In this document: piece after piece, positions 6,516 to 15,334 of the stretch
How positions within the stretch are numbered: position 1 is the stretch's first letter
How the letters are laid out: each line of letters opens with the position of its first letter
Notes under the pieces: generated by a model
Databases searched by the model: none
What the model was told of the DNA's origin: nothing
Seen by the model: the letters and a program-made list of their open reading frames with translations, nothing else
From: an uncultured SAR86 cluster bacterium
GTDB lineage: Bacteria > Pseudomonadota > Gammaproteobacteria > Magnimaribacterales > D2472
Direction of reading: 5' to 3'
Assembly (NCBI GenBank): GCA_902623685.1
Contig: CACNUQ010000003.1
Location: 60,357-124,356, forward strand
DNA: 64,000 nucleotides
Program-made: the position numbers and the translations under genes

Positions 6516-8867
6516 TTGGATAAATTTAAAAAAATTTCGTTTTTCCTTTCACTTATCTTATTTATCAGCTGTAGCTCAGAAGATAAAAATTGGTATCCTT
6601 TTCCTAACTCATTCTTTGGTCAAACCTATACAGCAGGCCCAATTGCTTTAACAAGTAATTTAAATCAAAAAAACATTTGGCAAAATATAAACAAGTTAAA
6701 TACAAGCCTAGCAAGGATGTCATACATTATGCAGCTAGGATCGCCTGAAGTTAATATCGCATGGTTTTTTCAAGATGGAGCTTGGCCAGATAAACCAAAT
6801 TTTCAATTTCAAAAATTAAATCCAAATTATCAAGAGTCTGAAACTAGCAGGCAAATAAATTTAAATGGTTATACCTATGATCGGATAAGTAAGAAAAATC
6901 TTTTGTCATCAAAAGTCTTTGAAAATAAATTAAATATAGGAAATGCTTCTTATCAAATATTGCTTATAACTGATTTAGAACATACATCTCCAAGCATTTT
7001 GAAGAAAATTCTTGCCCTTGAAAATGCAGGGTTAAAAGTGATTTTTATTGGTGATTTTCCTAAACGCGCAACAGGATTATCTAATTTTGAAAATAGAGAC
7101 ATAGAAGTCATCAGATATATAGAAAAGATTTCTAAGGTTGTATACCAAATAAATGATTCAAATAATCTGACTAGTATTTTAAAGGATCTAAATATATATC
7201 CATTAATAAATTTATTGGATAGGGATGCAAATTACTTTAGATCTGCTATTAGATCGTGTGGGGAACATAAAATTATTTACTTTTTTAATGACTCATATCA
7301 ATCAAGTGAAAGAAATTTTCGTTTAGATGATTATTTTAAAGGCATAAAGATTCTTGATCCATATGACGGAGTCATAAAGGAATTTTCTAATAAAAAATTA
7401 GATCAAAAAATAACAATTTCTTTAGAGGGCGGTAAATCAAAAATTTTAATTCTGAGTCAAGAAATAAATTTAAATAGCGAACATTGTTTTCAAATTAATG
7501 AATGGATCAATCCAGACAAAAAGTTCTTTCCAATTCTAAGATGGTGGTGGCCAGGAAATGCAGTGGAAAAACCACAGATTCAAAAAGAACTAAAAAAATT
7601 TAAACAAGCTAAGTTTTCTTCAATTGAGTTACAAACATTGACAATTGGAATGCCAAAAAAATATTTAATTCAAAGTGAAAATAAAATCTATCAGGTTGGA
7701 GAAAAGCCCTTTTTTGAGAATCTAAAATATCTATTTTCAGAAGCGAGTACCTTAAAATTAAGTTTAGATCTCACTCTTGGAAGTGGTTGGTCGAGCGGAG
7801 GACCATTCATTAAAGATTTTCCGGCGCAGCAACTAGTAAAATCAGAGTTAGAAATTAGCGGCCCATATAATGGGAAAATAAAACCACCGGAAATTCAAGA
7901 ACCTTTCTACATAAATAAAACTAACTTCATTGTAAATAAAACTATAGGAAAGTTTGATGAAGAAACCGAATTAATGAGAGTCATTTTGGCAAAAGTTGAA
8001 CAATCAACAAAAAAAGATATGTTGAGTGAGTTTAGAGATGTCACTGATTTTTTTGATGGTTTTGAGCTTAATGTAGATATCCCAAAAGGCAAATATAAAT
8101 TGTTTTTTATTTATCAGAATAATGTCTCTCATAATACTCTGGGTTCTGCTTATAAAGGATCCTTGGATGAATCTTTAGTATTAGATCATTTAAATAAAGG
8201 AGGCGTACAGGAATATATTGAGAAGCTTGGAAATCATTGGATAGAGCAAATAAAGCCCTATAAGCCTAGAAACTTTTTTATTGACAGTTTTGAGTTGATT
8301 GGCGAGCTGCCATGGTCACACAAGTTTTTTAAAACCTTTGAGGAGATGCATGGCTATAGCATTGCTCCATATCTGCCTTTAATTTTTAAAAAGAACGGAG
8401 AATCGAAATACTTATATGCAATATTTGGCGAAGAATTTGTATACAAGTCAGAACATATGTTAAGCGAAAGAGTATACGAGGACTATCTGAATACAAGAGA
8501 GCAGCTTTTTATGACTGAGTTTCTTTTACCAATTAAAAACTGGACAAGCTCCTTAAATATTAGATTACGGCTTCAAGCACATGGTGGATATGGAAATTAT
8601 CTTGATGCATATGCCATTGCAGATATTCCTGAGAGCGAGGGTCTTTTTGCCGGAGGAAGTTTTGATTTCTTAAAATTGGCATCTTCAGCAGGCAATATTG
8701 CTAATAGAAAAATTGTAAGCTCCGAGTCATTCATAAAAATAGATTTTAATTACAATAGATTAAAACTTGATGATTATGAAAGGTTGGCTGGCAATGCATT
8801 TGCGGCAGGAATCAATCAGATAGTTTTTCACGGATATCCATATGATTTCAGCTTCTTAGAGAATTAA
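6516..8867 (+). CDS. GH106-like (alpha-L-rhamnosidase-type) lipoprotein with permuted domain order
   Basis: This 783-aa lipoprotein starts at TTG, with a signal peptide and lipobox LFISC (Cys19). Residues about 340-783 carry hallmarks I associate with the catalytic half of GH106-type glycosidases: RWWWPGNAV, LGSGWSSGGPF (about 420), DSFELIGELPW (about 590), ADIPESEG (about 700) and GINQIVFHGYPY at the very end. Residues about 24-340 carry what normally follows that motif: WYPF, MSYIMQLGSPEVNIAW, a Rossmann-like segment (YQILLITDLEH) and a beta-rich part ending LDPYDG. The order therefore looks circularly permuted. The likely role is cleavage of a rhamnose-type or other deoxysugar polysaccharide at the outer membrane. 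Family recognition is from memory of motifs, not a search. Confidence 0.65.
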   Translation: MDKFKKISFFLSLILFISCSSEDKNWYPFPNSFFGQTYTAGPIALTSNLNQKNIWQNINKLNTSLARMSYIMQLGSPEVNIAWFFQDGAWPDKPNFQFQKLNPNYQESETSRQINLNGYTYDRISKKNLLSSKVFENKLNIGNASYQILLITDLEHTSPSILKKILALENAGLKVIFIGDFPKRATGLSNFENRDIEVIRYIEKISKVVYQINDSNNLTSILKDLNIYPLINLLDRDANYFRSAIRSCGEHKIIYFFNDSYQSSERNFRLDDYFKGIKILDPYDGVIKEFSNKKLDQKITISLEGGKSKILILSQEINLNSEHCFQINEWINPDKKFFPILRWWWPGNAVEKPQIQKELKKFKQAKFSSIELQTLTIGMPKKYLIQSENKIYQVGEKPFFENLKYLFSEASTLKLSLDLTLGSGWSSGGPFIKDFPAQQLVKSELEISGPYNGKIKPPEIQEPFYINKTNFIVNKTIGKFDEETELMRVILAKVEQSTKKDMLSEFRDVTDFFDGFELNVDIPKGKYKLFFIYQNNVSHNTLGSAYKGSLDESLVLDHLNKGGVQEYIEKLGNHWIEQIKPYKPRNFFIDSFELIGELPWSHKFFKTFEEMHGYSIAPYLPLIFKKNGESKYLYAIFGEEFVYKSEHMLSERVYEDYLNTREQLFMTEFLLPIKNWTSSLNIRLRLQAHGGYGNYLDAYAIADIPESEGLFAGGSFDFLKLASSAGNIANRKIVSSESFIKIDFNYNRLKLDDYERLAGNAFAAGINQIVFHGYPYDFSFLEN

Positions 8868-8957
8868 TCTTTCAAATATCCCATCAATTCATAGTCTTTA
8901 CTTTGATTCTTTAAAATAAAAAGTTAAATTAAGAGTTATGAAAAACAATAAATTTCT

Positions 8958-9722
8958 ATGAAACCAGTTTGTTTAGTTTTGGGAGCTGGCGCAGGCATTG
9001 GAGGAACTGTTGCAAAAAAGTTTGCCAAAGAAGGCTTTCATTCATGTTTGTGCAGAAGGTCTGATCAAAAAGGTTTAGATAAGATTGTTTCTGATATAGA
9101 GCAGGAAGGCGGATCAGCAACGGGATATTTAATCAACGCAATTGAAGATAATGTCTTGGAAGAATTAATTCTTGAGATTGAAAAAGACATTGGTCCCATA
9201 GAAGTGCTTGTATACAATCTTGGCGCGCAAACAGGAATGAAGCTACTCAATGAAACATCTTTAAAAGAGTTTGAATGGGGCTGGAGAATGGCAGATCTTG
9301 GGCTTTTTAGAGTAGCAAAAGTTTTAATGCCAATTATGGAAGATAGAAGTTCAGGGACATTTCTTGTAACTTCGGCAACAGCAGCAATGAGAGGAAATAA
9401 AAATCAGCACTCTCATGCTGCAGCCATGGGTGGAAGAAGGCTGTTGTGTCAAACTCTAAATGCAGAGTTTGCACCTAAGGGGATTCATGTAGTACATATT
9501 GTCGTTGATGGCATGGTTGATGCTCCTGATACCTTGGGAAAAATGCTTGGAGAGGAGTTATTCCAACAATTACGTGAAACAAAAGGAATGGAGCATGATG
9601 GCTTGATTTTGCCAACAAGTGTTGCAGATACATATTACTATTTATCTCAGCAACACCGGTCTGCCTGGACACATGAAATTGATATCAGAGCATTCTCAGA
9701 CACAGCTTGGTGGAATTCTTAA
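8958..9722 (+). CDS. SDR family oxidoreductase lacking the canonical YxxxK pair
   Basis: This 254-aa short-chain dehydrogenase-like protein has an intact N-terminal cofactor loop (GAGAGIGGTVAKKF) and the NNAG-equivalent NLGAQTG. Ser of the catalytic triad appears in VTSATAAMRG. Where YxxxK should follow, the sequence reads HSHAAAMGGRR, so both Tyr and Lys appear replaced. Either catalysis differs from classical SDRs or the protein binds NAD(P)H without acting as a standard dehydrogenase. Substrate is unknown. It is separated from the upstream glycosidase-like gene by 90 bases and converges on yggX. Confidence 0.8.
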   Translation: MKPVCLVLGAGAGIGGTVAKKFAKEGFHSCLCRRSDQKGLDKIVSDIEQEGGSATGYLINAIEDNVLEELILEIEKDIGPIEVLVYNLGAQTGMKLLNETSLKEFEWGWRMADLGLFRVAKVLMPIMEDRSSGTFLVTSATAAMRGNKNQHSHAAAMGGRRLLCQTLNAEFAPKGIHVVHIVVDGMVDAPDTLGKMLGEELFQQLRETKGMEHDGLILPTSVADTYYYLSQQHRSAWTHEIDIRAFSDTAWWNS

Positions 9723-9743
9723 TTTATTTCTTAAATATAAGTT

Positions 9744-10013
9744 TTAGTCTAAAGCTTTAAATCCAGATGCCTGCTCTACTTCTTCGTTATTAAAGTATTT
9801 TTCCATTTGTTCTAATAACCATTGACGATCTTCATCCTTTGAGAGATCTAGATGTTTTTCATTAATAAGCGTGGTCTGATGAGATTTCCAGGCCTCCCAT
9901 GCCTCTAATGATACAGTTTCCATTAACTCTATCCCTTTTTTACCTGGCATTGGAGGTATTGTCATGGCAGTTAACTCTTTTTGAAGTTTCTTACAAAAAA
10001 CTGTCTTACTCAT
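9744..10013 (-). CDS. yggX: Fe(2+)-trafficking / oxidative damage protection protein YggX
   Basis: This 89-aa protein matches YggX: N-terminal V-C-KL (TVFCKKLQKE), the PPMPGKKG segment, EAWEAWKSHQTTLINEK and a C-terminal helix with a MEKYFNN ending. In enterics it protects iron-sulfur proteins such as MutY and aconitase from oxidation. The start codon overlaps the mutY stop by 4 bases, so the two genes are translationally coupled. The mutY-yggX pairing is conserved in gammaproteobacteria and fits protection of the MutY cluster. Confidence 0.95.
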   Translation of the reverse strand: MSKTVFCKKLQKELTAMTIPPMPGKKGIELMETVSLEAWEAWKSHQTTLINEKHLDLSKDEDRQWLLEQMEKYFNNEEVEQASGFKALD

Positions 10014-11041
10014 AGTTCATTAATTACTTTGCTAATCGGTTTAGGAAGGCCATATTCATTTATTCTATCCTTTTTTATCCATTTATATTTTTTATTTGTT
10101 TTTATTTTAGATTCATTTTTAGATATGTAGGTATTTAATTTTATATTTAGCCTTCTGTGTGTAAGCTCATGCTGAATTTTTTGACTTGATGTGAGCTTAA
10201 AGTTATTTGTATAACTTTCTAATGATCTTGATTCAAAAGGAATCCAAAGATTTTTCCAGATAGAACTTACTTCATTTTTGACAAGCAATAATGAATCTTC
10301 AGTTTGAATTAAAGATAAATTCATTGGAATAACTTTTTTTAGCTGAGCAACCTTCCTCTTTTTATTTATAGCCACATTAAATGCAGACCTGCATTCATTT
10401 TGTACTGGGCAATCTTTACATGTCGGATTGGCTGGGGTGCAGACAGTAGCTCCTAAGTCCATGATGCCTTGAGTATAGGCAAAGCAATTCTCTGCATTTA
10501 CAAATTCGCTTGAAAGGTTCCATAATTGATTTTCTTTAAGTAAATTTATGTTTTGATTGACTAGTCGAGTTATTACTCTTTTAACATTTCCATCTAGTAT
10601 TGGATAAGGATTTTGGTAAGCCAAAGACATAATTGCTCCGGCAGTAGATTTACCAATTCCAGGTAGCTCTATCAACTGATGAAATTTTTTTGGGAATCTG
10701 TTGTTATATTCTTCTTTTATAATTTCTTTAGTTTTGAATATATTTCTAGCTCTTCTGTAAAAGCCAAGTCCAGACCATAACGCCAAGATTTGATCTTCAG
10801 TTGCCTCAGATAACTTCTTTTGAGTTGGGTATTTTTTAATAAAATTTTTAAAGTACGGAATGGCTGTTTTTACCTGAGTTTGTTGAAGCATAATTTCAGA
10901 AATCCAAATTCTATATGGGCTAATTTTTTGTCTCCATGGTAAATCATGTCTTCCGTGATTCAGGTACCACTTAACAATTTTTTGTGAGATAAGCTGTCTT
11001 TGATTATTCAAAAAGATTTTCTTTAAAAGTTGGTTTTTCAT
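10010..11041 (-). CDS. mutY: A/G-specific adenine glycosylase MutY
   Basis: MutY removes adenine mispaired with 8-oxoguanine. Visible are LPWR and the catalytic-Glu helix [10 protein letters not shown], the HhH motif [13 protein letters not shown] with the Asp of LDGNVKRV, and the 4Fe-4S loop [17 protein letters not shown] with exact C-x6-C-x2-C-x5-C spacing. A C-terminal NUDIX-like 8-oxoG recognition domain follows ([12 protein letters not shown]). The track starts at a TTG; the ATG three codons later is preferred. Its start lies inside the end of gpmA, an overlap of about 38 bases. Confidence 0.95.
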   Translation of the reverse strand: MKNQLLKKIFLNNQRQLISQKIVKWYLNHGRHDLPWRQKISPYRIWISEIMLQQTQVKTAIPYFKNFIKKYPTQKKLSEATEDQILALWSGLGFYRRARNIFKTKEIIKEEYNNRFPKKFHQLIELPGIGKSTAGAIMSLAYQNPYPILDGNVKRVITRLVNQNINLLKENQLWNLSSEFVNAENCFAYTQGIMDLGATVCTPANPTCKDCPVQNECRSAFNVAINKKRKVAQLKKVIPMNLSLIQTEDSLLLVKNEVSSIWKNLWIPFESRSLESYTNNFKLTSSQKIQHELTHRRLNIKLNTYISKNESKIKTNKKYKWIKKDRINEYGLPKPISKVINEL

Positions 11042-11630
11042 TTCCTTCAAAGGAATAAATTATTGGAGCACCAGTTGGAATTTCCAAAGCTATCACTTCC
11101 TCCTTTGACAAATTATCAAGCTGCATTACTAGAGATCTTAGCGAATTTCCATGTGCAGCCACTAAGATATTTTTACCTTGCATAATTTTTGGTAAAATAA
11201 AGTTATTGAAATATGGCAAAACTCTCTCCGCTGTATCTTTCAAACTTTCACCCCCAGGCGGTGGTACGTCATAAGATCTTCTCCAAATATGTACTTGTTC
11301 TTCTCCCCATTTTTTTCGGGCATCATCCTTATTGAGGCCAGAAAGATCTCCGTAATCTCTTTCATTTAAAGCTTGATTTTTTTCAATCTTAATATCAGTT
11401 TGTTTTATATTATTTAAAATAATTTGACCGGTAATCTGGGCTCTTTTTAGAGCTGAGGTGAACATCATTGAAAACTGAATATCTTTTTGTTTGATTAATG
11501 AGCCTGCATTTATTGCTTCTTTCGTTCCATCACTTGTTAAATCAGGATCTTTCCATCCAGTGAATAAGTTTTTGGCATTCCATTCACTTTGCCCATGACG
11601 AACCAGCACTAAAAAATTTTTATTTTTCAT
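11004..11630 (-). CDS. gpmA: 2,3-bisphosphoglycerate-dependent phosphoglycerate mutase
   Basis: This glycolytic enzyme interconverts 3- and 2-phosphoglycerate. It shows the phosphohistidine motif [18 protein letters not shown] near the N-terminus, [13 protein letters not shown], the substrate-binding [14 protein letters not shown] and the second His in AAHGNSLR. At 208 aa it is the short bacterial form, shorter than the roughly 250-aa enterobacterial enzyme. It is the first gene of a gpmA-mutY-yggX unit on the minus strand. Confidence 0.93.
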   Translation of the reverse strand: MKNKNFLVLVRHGQSEWNAKNLFTGWKDPDLTSDGTKEAINAGSLIKQKDIQFSMMFTSALKRAQITGQIILNNIKQTDIKIEKNQALNERDYGDLSGLNKDDARKKWGEEQVHIWRRSYDVPPPGGESLKDTAERVLPYFNNFILPKIMQGKNILVAAHGNSLRSLVMQLDNLSKEEVIALEIPTGAPIIYSFEGNEKPTFKENLFE

Positions 11631-11675
11631 AATATAAATCTCACCAATAAATATATTTTAAGCGATAATAGGCTC

Positions 11676-12095
11676 ATGCTGGAATTCAATTTATTTTTAA
11701 TAGACTATTGGTACTTTTCTGTACCTTTGTTTCTTTCTATTGTTCTATGGTTTCGCTCTGAGACAAGAAGGGGGGGGAATCGAGTGGATTGTACTCAACT
11801 GACTAATTTGGTGAATAAACAATCTGCCCGTTTATTAGATGTTAGACCAAAGAGCGAATTTGAAACTGGTGCAATTGCAGGATCTGTGAATATTCCCTTT
11901 GAAGAATTAGAAAACAGAAACGAAGAATTATTAAAAGATCAAGATAACCCTATCGTGTTAATTTGCAAAATGGGAAGAAATGCAGCTCTAGCTGGTGAAA
12001 AGATGCAGAAATATGGCTTTAAAGAAACTCACGTATTACAGGGTGGGATTTCAACCTGGCAACAAGAAGGGCTTCCATTAGTTAAAGTAAAGTAG
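11676..12095 (+). CDS. Membrane-anchored rhodanese-like protein (YibN type)
   Basis: The 139-aa protein has one N-terminal transmembrane segment (about residues 8-26) and a cytoplasmic rhodanese domain with the persulfide loop CKMGRNAA. DVRPKSEFETGAIAGSVNIP and LQGGISTWQQEGLP are the other rhodanese landmarks. Single-domain membrane rhodaneses next to grxC occur in many gammaproteobacteria (yibN-grxC), as here with one gene in between. The role is probably sulfur transfer or thiol homeostasis; the acceptor is unknown. Confidence 0.88.
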   Translation: MLEFNLFLIDYWYFSVPLFLSIVLWFRSETRRGGNRVDCTQLTNLVNKQSARLLDVRPKSEFETGAIAGSVNIPFEELENRNEELLKDQDNPIVLICKMGRNAALAGEKMQKYGFKETHVLQGGISTWQQEGLPLVKVK

Positions 12096-12098
12096 CCT

Positions 12099-12536
12099 AT
12101 GAATTTCAAGATTAAGTTTTTAACCCTTATTCAATTTATCATCATTAATATTTCTGCAGATCAATTGACTATAAAAATATCGGGACAAACAAAGGCAGGC
12201 ATTTTGAATTTAGGTATCTACAATAATGCAGAAGCATATGACCAATCTGTACAAGGGGAAGAGAGGTCAGAAAGAGGTCTTTTTTCGGGAATTGATTCTT
12301 ACATTGAACTTAAAGAAAGTCATGAATTTGTTATCAATCTGCCTGAAGGAACTTATGCCATTGCGCTTTTTGTTGATGCAAATGAAAATTTGAAAATTGA
12401 TAAAAACTTTCTTGGTATTCCAAAAGAACAATACGGCTTCTCTAATAATGCTATGGGTACCCTATCTGGGCCTTCTTTTGAGCAAGCAAAGTTTCAGGTT
12501 AAGGGTAGTGCTGTTCAGAATATTAAATTGAAATAA
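12099..12536 (+). CDS. Exported DUF2141 family protein
   Basis: The 145-aa protein has a short N-terminal signal peptide (to about NISA) and a single beta-sandwich DUF2141-type domain. The family core is visible as ALFVDANENLKIDKNFLGIP followed by EQYGFSNNAMG and GPSFEQAKF. The function of the family is not established; members are periplasmic or surface proteins. It is tightly packed between the rhodanese gene (3-base gap) and grxC (15-base gap), suggesting one transcript. Confidence 0.8.
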   Translation: MNFKIKFLTLIQFIIINISADQLTIKISGQTKAGILNLGIYNNAEAYDQSVQGEERSERGLFSGIDSYIELKESHEFVINLPEGTYAIALFVDANENLKIDKNFLGIPKEQYGFSNNAMGTLSGPSFEQAKFQVKGSAVQNIKLK

Positions 12537-12551
12537 TCTATAATCCTATTA

Positions 12552-12803
12552 ATGAAAAAAGTAATAATCTACACAACTAAAACTTGTCCTTACTGCTTTA
12601 AAGCTAAAAGGCTATTAAAAAAGTTAAATATAGCCTATAAAGAAATTTCTGTAGATTTTAATCCTAAGCTAAGAGCAGAAATGGCTGAAAAAGCTGGTAA
12701 AACATCCGTGCCTCAAATTTGGTTTGATGATAATCACATAGGTGGATGTGATGATTTACATCATCTTCACGAAACTGGCGATTTAATAGAGTCTTTGCAT
12801 TAA
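12552..12803 (+). CDS. grxC: Glutaredoxin 3
   Basis: This 83-aa glutaredoxin carries the dithiol active site CPYC at residues 12-15, the TSVPQIW cis-Pro motif, and GGCDDLHHLHETG for glutathione binding. It reduces protein disulfides and glutathionylated proteins using GSH. The gshB gene at the other end of this window makes the GSH. The 3' end overlaps the convergent ntrC stop by 4 bases. Confidence 0.95.
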   Translation: MKKVIIYTTKTCPYCFKAKRLLKKLNIAYKEISVDFNPKLRAEMAEKAGKTSVPQIWFDDNHIGGCDDLHHLHETGDLIESLH

Positions 12804-14188
12804 GCTTTTTGAGCTTTTATTTTTTTTGAGAGTGTATTTCTTCCAATGCCTAAGACTTTAGCTGCATCTTGTTTTTTCCCGCCAGCTTTTTCTAAGGCAA
12901 AATTAATGATAACTTTATCTAATTCTGGTTCAATAATTTCGAGCATATTTTCTGAGTTGCTTTGATAAATTTCACTCAGCCAATTTGATAATCCAGATTG
13001 CCAATTTTCATTATCAACTTTATCAGGCTCATCAGTATTAATAATTTCAACAGGAAGATCTTCTAAATTTACATTTTGAGTAGGTGCCATTAGTGCAATC
13101 CAATAACAGGTATTTTCTAACTGCCTCACATTTCCTGGCCAATCATAATGCGTTAGAGCAAGCAGGGCTTCTGGAGAAAGTACTTTTGGTTCATCCATTA
13201 ATGAGTCCGCATGCCTTTTCAAAAAAGCAGATGATAAGTCTCCAATATCCTCTTTTCTCTGTCTTAGTGGGGGCACATCAATTCTGATGACATTTAACCT
13301 ATAGTAAAGATCTTCTCTGAATGAACCAGAAGCAACAAGTGATTCTAAGCTTTGATGCGTAGCAGCTAAAATTCGAACATCTACTTTGATAGGTTTGTCT
13401 CCACCGACCCTAAAAAATTCCTTATTAGATAAGACTCTTAGTAAACGTGTCTGAGTTTCAAGAGGCATATCTCCAATTTCATCAAGGAAAAGAGTGCCTC
13501 CATTTGCTTGCTCAAATCTACCTATTCTTTGTTCCACAGCACCAGTAAAGGCTCCTTTTTCATGACCAAATAACTCAGATTCAATAAGTTCTTTTGGAAT
13601 ATCAGCCATATTTAAAGCAATGAATGGCATGTCATGCCTAGGACTATTTTTATGTAGTGACTTAGAGACTAATTCCTTCCCTGTTCCAGACTCTCCTTGT
13701 ATAAGAACAGTAGCATTAGTATTGGCAAGCTTGCCAATTGATCTAAACACAATCTGCATAGATGGCGCAGAGCCAATGATTTCTGATTTAGGAATCTTTT
13801 TTGGCTTAGCTTGATTATGCTCTTCAAGTGCCTTCTGTACCGTAGTGATTGCTTCCTCTAGATCAAAAGGCTTAGGAATATATTCAAAAGCACCACCTCC
13901 ATAGGAATCAATAGCAGCTTGCATGTCTGTAAAAGCAGTCATGATTATTACCGGTAATTTCTCATAATTATTCTTTATATGCTTTAGAAGATCATAGCCA
14001 TGCATACCAGGCATTTTAATGTCAGAAATAATTAGATCCGGTTTATCTTTGCTTAAAGCATCTATCAATGATTCTCCATCGGAAAATGTATTAACATCAA
14101 GTCCAGCACTTTTGAGACCTTCCTCTAAGACCAAACGAATTGCCTCATCATCATCAGCAATCCAAATTTTAGGCACTTTGAGCTCCAT
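12800..14188 (-). CDS. glnG: Nitrogen regulation response regulator NtrC
   Basis: This 462-aa sigma-54 activator has three domains. The receiver (residues about 5-125) has the phosphoacceptor Asp in LIISDIKMPG. The AAA+ domain has Walker A GESGTGKE and the sigma-54 contact GAFTGA. The C-terminal Fis-type helix-turn-helix is AAKVLGIGRNTLSKKI. It overlaps ntrB by 20 bases and follows GSII. The predicted targets are two TGCAC-N7-GTGCA palindromes and a sigma-54 promoter upstream of GSII, so the operon is probably autoregulated under nitrogen limitation. Confidence 0.95.
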   Translation of the reverse strand: MELKVPKIWIADDDEAIRLVLEEGLKSAGLDVNTFSDGESLIDALSKDKPDLIISDIKMPGMHGYDLLKHIKNNYEKLPVIIMTAFTDMQAAIDSYGGGAFEYIPKPFDLEEAITTVQKALEEHNQAKPKKIPKSEIIGSAPSMQIVFRSIGKLANTNATVLIQGESGTGKELVSKSLHKNSPRHDMPFIALNMADIPKELIESELFGHEKGAFTGAVEQRIGRFEQANGGTLFLDEIGDMPLETQTRLLRVLSNKEFFRVGGDKPIKVDVRILAATHQSLESLVASGSFREDLYYRLNVIRIDVPPLRQRKEDIGDLSSAFLKRHADSLMDEPKVLSPEALLALTHYDWPGNVRQLENTCYWIALMAPTQNVNLEDLPVEIINTDEPDKVDNENWQSGLSNWLSEIYQSNSENMLEIIEPELDKVIINFALEKAGGKKQDAAKVLGIGRNTLSKKIKAQKA

Positions 14189-15257
14189 TAATATTATTGC
14201 TAGAAATAGGTATTAAAATAGAAAATATTGTCTGTTTATCCTTACGGTGAAATGATATTGCTCCACCATGAATTCGCACAATGTCCTGAGAGATAGATAG
14301 TCCAATTCCTGATCCATTTTCTTTGCCTGATATCATTGGGAAGAAAATCTGATCTTCAATTTCAGAACTTACTCCCGGCCCATTATCTTTTACAATAATT
14401 TCAGCTAGGGTGCTATGAACTGTTCCATTGATTGGCTGCCGATATGAGATTTTTGTCTGAATGCTAAGGCAAGGTTTTTCAGCAAAGTTTGTGCAGGCAT
14501 AGATTGCATTTTGAGTGATATTTATTAACGCCTGAATAAATAAATTTTTGTCCCCATAAATTTCAGGAATGCTTGGATCATAGTCTCTTTCGATAATTAA
14601 GTTTTCATTTGACTCAGCATTACTTAAAGCCAGTACTCTTTGCAAAGCCTCATGAAGATTAAAATATTCAAAAGTTGGTTTTTTTGCTGGCGTTAGTATT
14701 CTAGTGACGATCTCATTCAACCTATCTGTTTCTTCTTCAATAATTTTTAAGAACTTTTTTGAAAAATCATCTTCATATTTGGATTTTAAGATTTGAGCGC
14801 TTCCTTTAATGCCTGACAAGGGATTCTTAACTTCATGTGCAAGTGTCCTAGCCAGACCAGCTGCTATTTTTTGAGTTGAAAAATTTCTAGTCGAATCAAT
14901 AATTTTATTTAAATTATCAATACTCACAGCTTCAATAAAGACAAAATTATTTTTTTCAGAAAAAGTAATTGTTAAATCAACCGTTCTAGAATTTCCATCT
15001 TTATGAACAATTTCAAAATCTCTTCTAGTTAATGAGCTAGTGTTTTTTTTAGTTTTTTGAAGAATTTCATTTATTTGATGTTCAGATTCTTCATCAAGCA
15101 AAGATGAAATTTTTTTCCCATCTAACTTTGTAGAATCTTCAGTCCAATGTGCAGCTTTTGCAGCTTCGTTCATCCATACTAAATTGAAACTATCTCCATC
15201 TAAAATAATAATTTCAGTATTTAAGTTATCAAATGCTTGAAAATCTGAAAAATCCAT
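14169..15257 (-). CDS. glnL: Nitrogen regulation sensor histidine kinase NtrB
   Basis: This 362-aa soluble histidine kinase phosphorylates and dephosphorylates NtrC in response to PII. An N-terminal PAS domain (about 1-110) is followed by the dimerisation/H-box LARTLAHEVKNPLSGIKGSAQ, the N-box LINITQNAIYAC, and G-boxes DNGPGV and GSGIGLSISQDIVRIHGG. There are no transmembrane segments, as expected for NtrB. The gene lies between GSII and ntrC; the intergenic hairpin upstream may reduce its expression relative to GSII. Confidence 0.95.
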   Translation of the reverse strand: MDFSDFQAFDNLNTEIIILDGDSFNLVWMNEAAKAAHWTEDSTKLDGKKISSLLDEESEHQINEILQKTKKNTSSLTRRDFEIVHKDGNSRTVDLTITFSEKNNFVFIEAVSIDNLNKIIDSTRNFSTQKIAAGLARTLAHEVKNPLSGIKGSAQILKSKYEDDFSKKFLKIIEEETDRLNEIVTRILTPAKKPTFEYFNLHEALQRVLALSNAESNENLIIERDYDPSIPEIYGDKNLFIQALINITQNAIYACTNFAEKPCLSIQTKISYRQPINGTVHSTLAEIIVKDNGPGVSSEIEDQIFFPMISGKENGSGIGLSISQDIVRIHGGAISFHRKDKQTIFSILIPISSNNINGAQSA

Positions 15258-15272
15258 ATTTTTAACAAAATA

Positions 15273-15296
15273 AAGCCCTCCTTCATTGGAGGGCTT
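15273..15296 (-). terminator. Intercistronic hairpin between GSII and ntrB
   Basis: A perfect 9-bp stem AAGCCCTCC/GGAGGGCTT has a 6-base loop and lies between the GSII stop and the ntrB start. On the minus strand it is followed by TATTTTGTT, a weak T tract. It probably works as a partial terminator giving much GSII and little NtrBC, as known for the enterobacterial glnA-glnLG gap. Confidence 0.7.
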
Positions 15297-15334
15297 ATTT
15301 TATATCTACGTATAAGAGCTTCCCAACTTAAAGT

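Noticed and set aside
6463-6651. 62-aa ORF beginning inside the second tRNA-Phe repeat
   Set aside because: It overlaps the tRNA-derived repeat and the 5' end of the lipoprotein gene in another frame; it is a shadow ORF.
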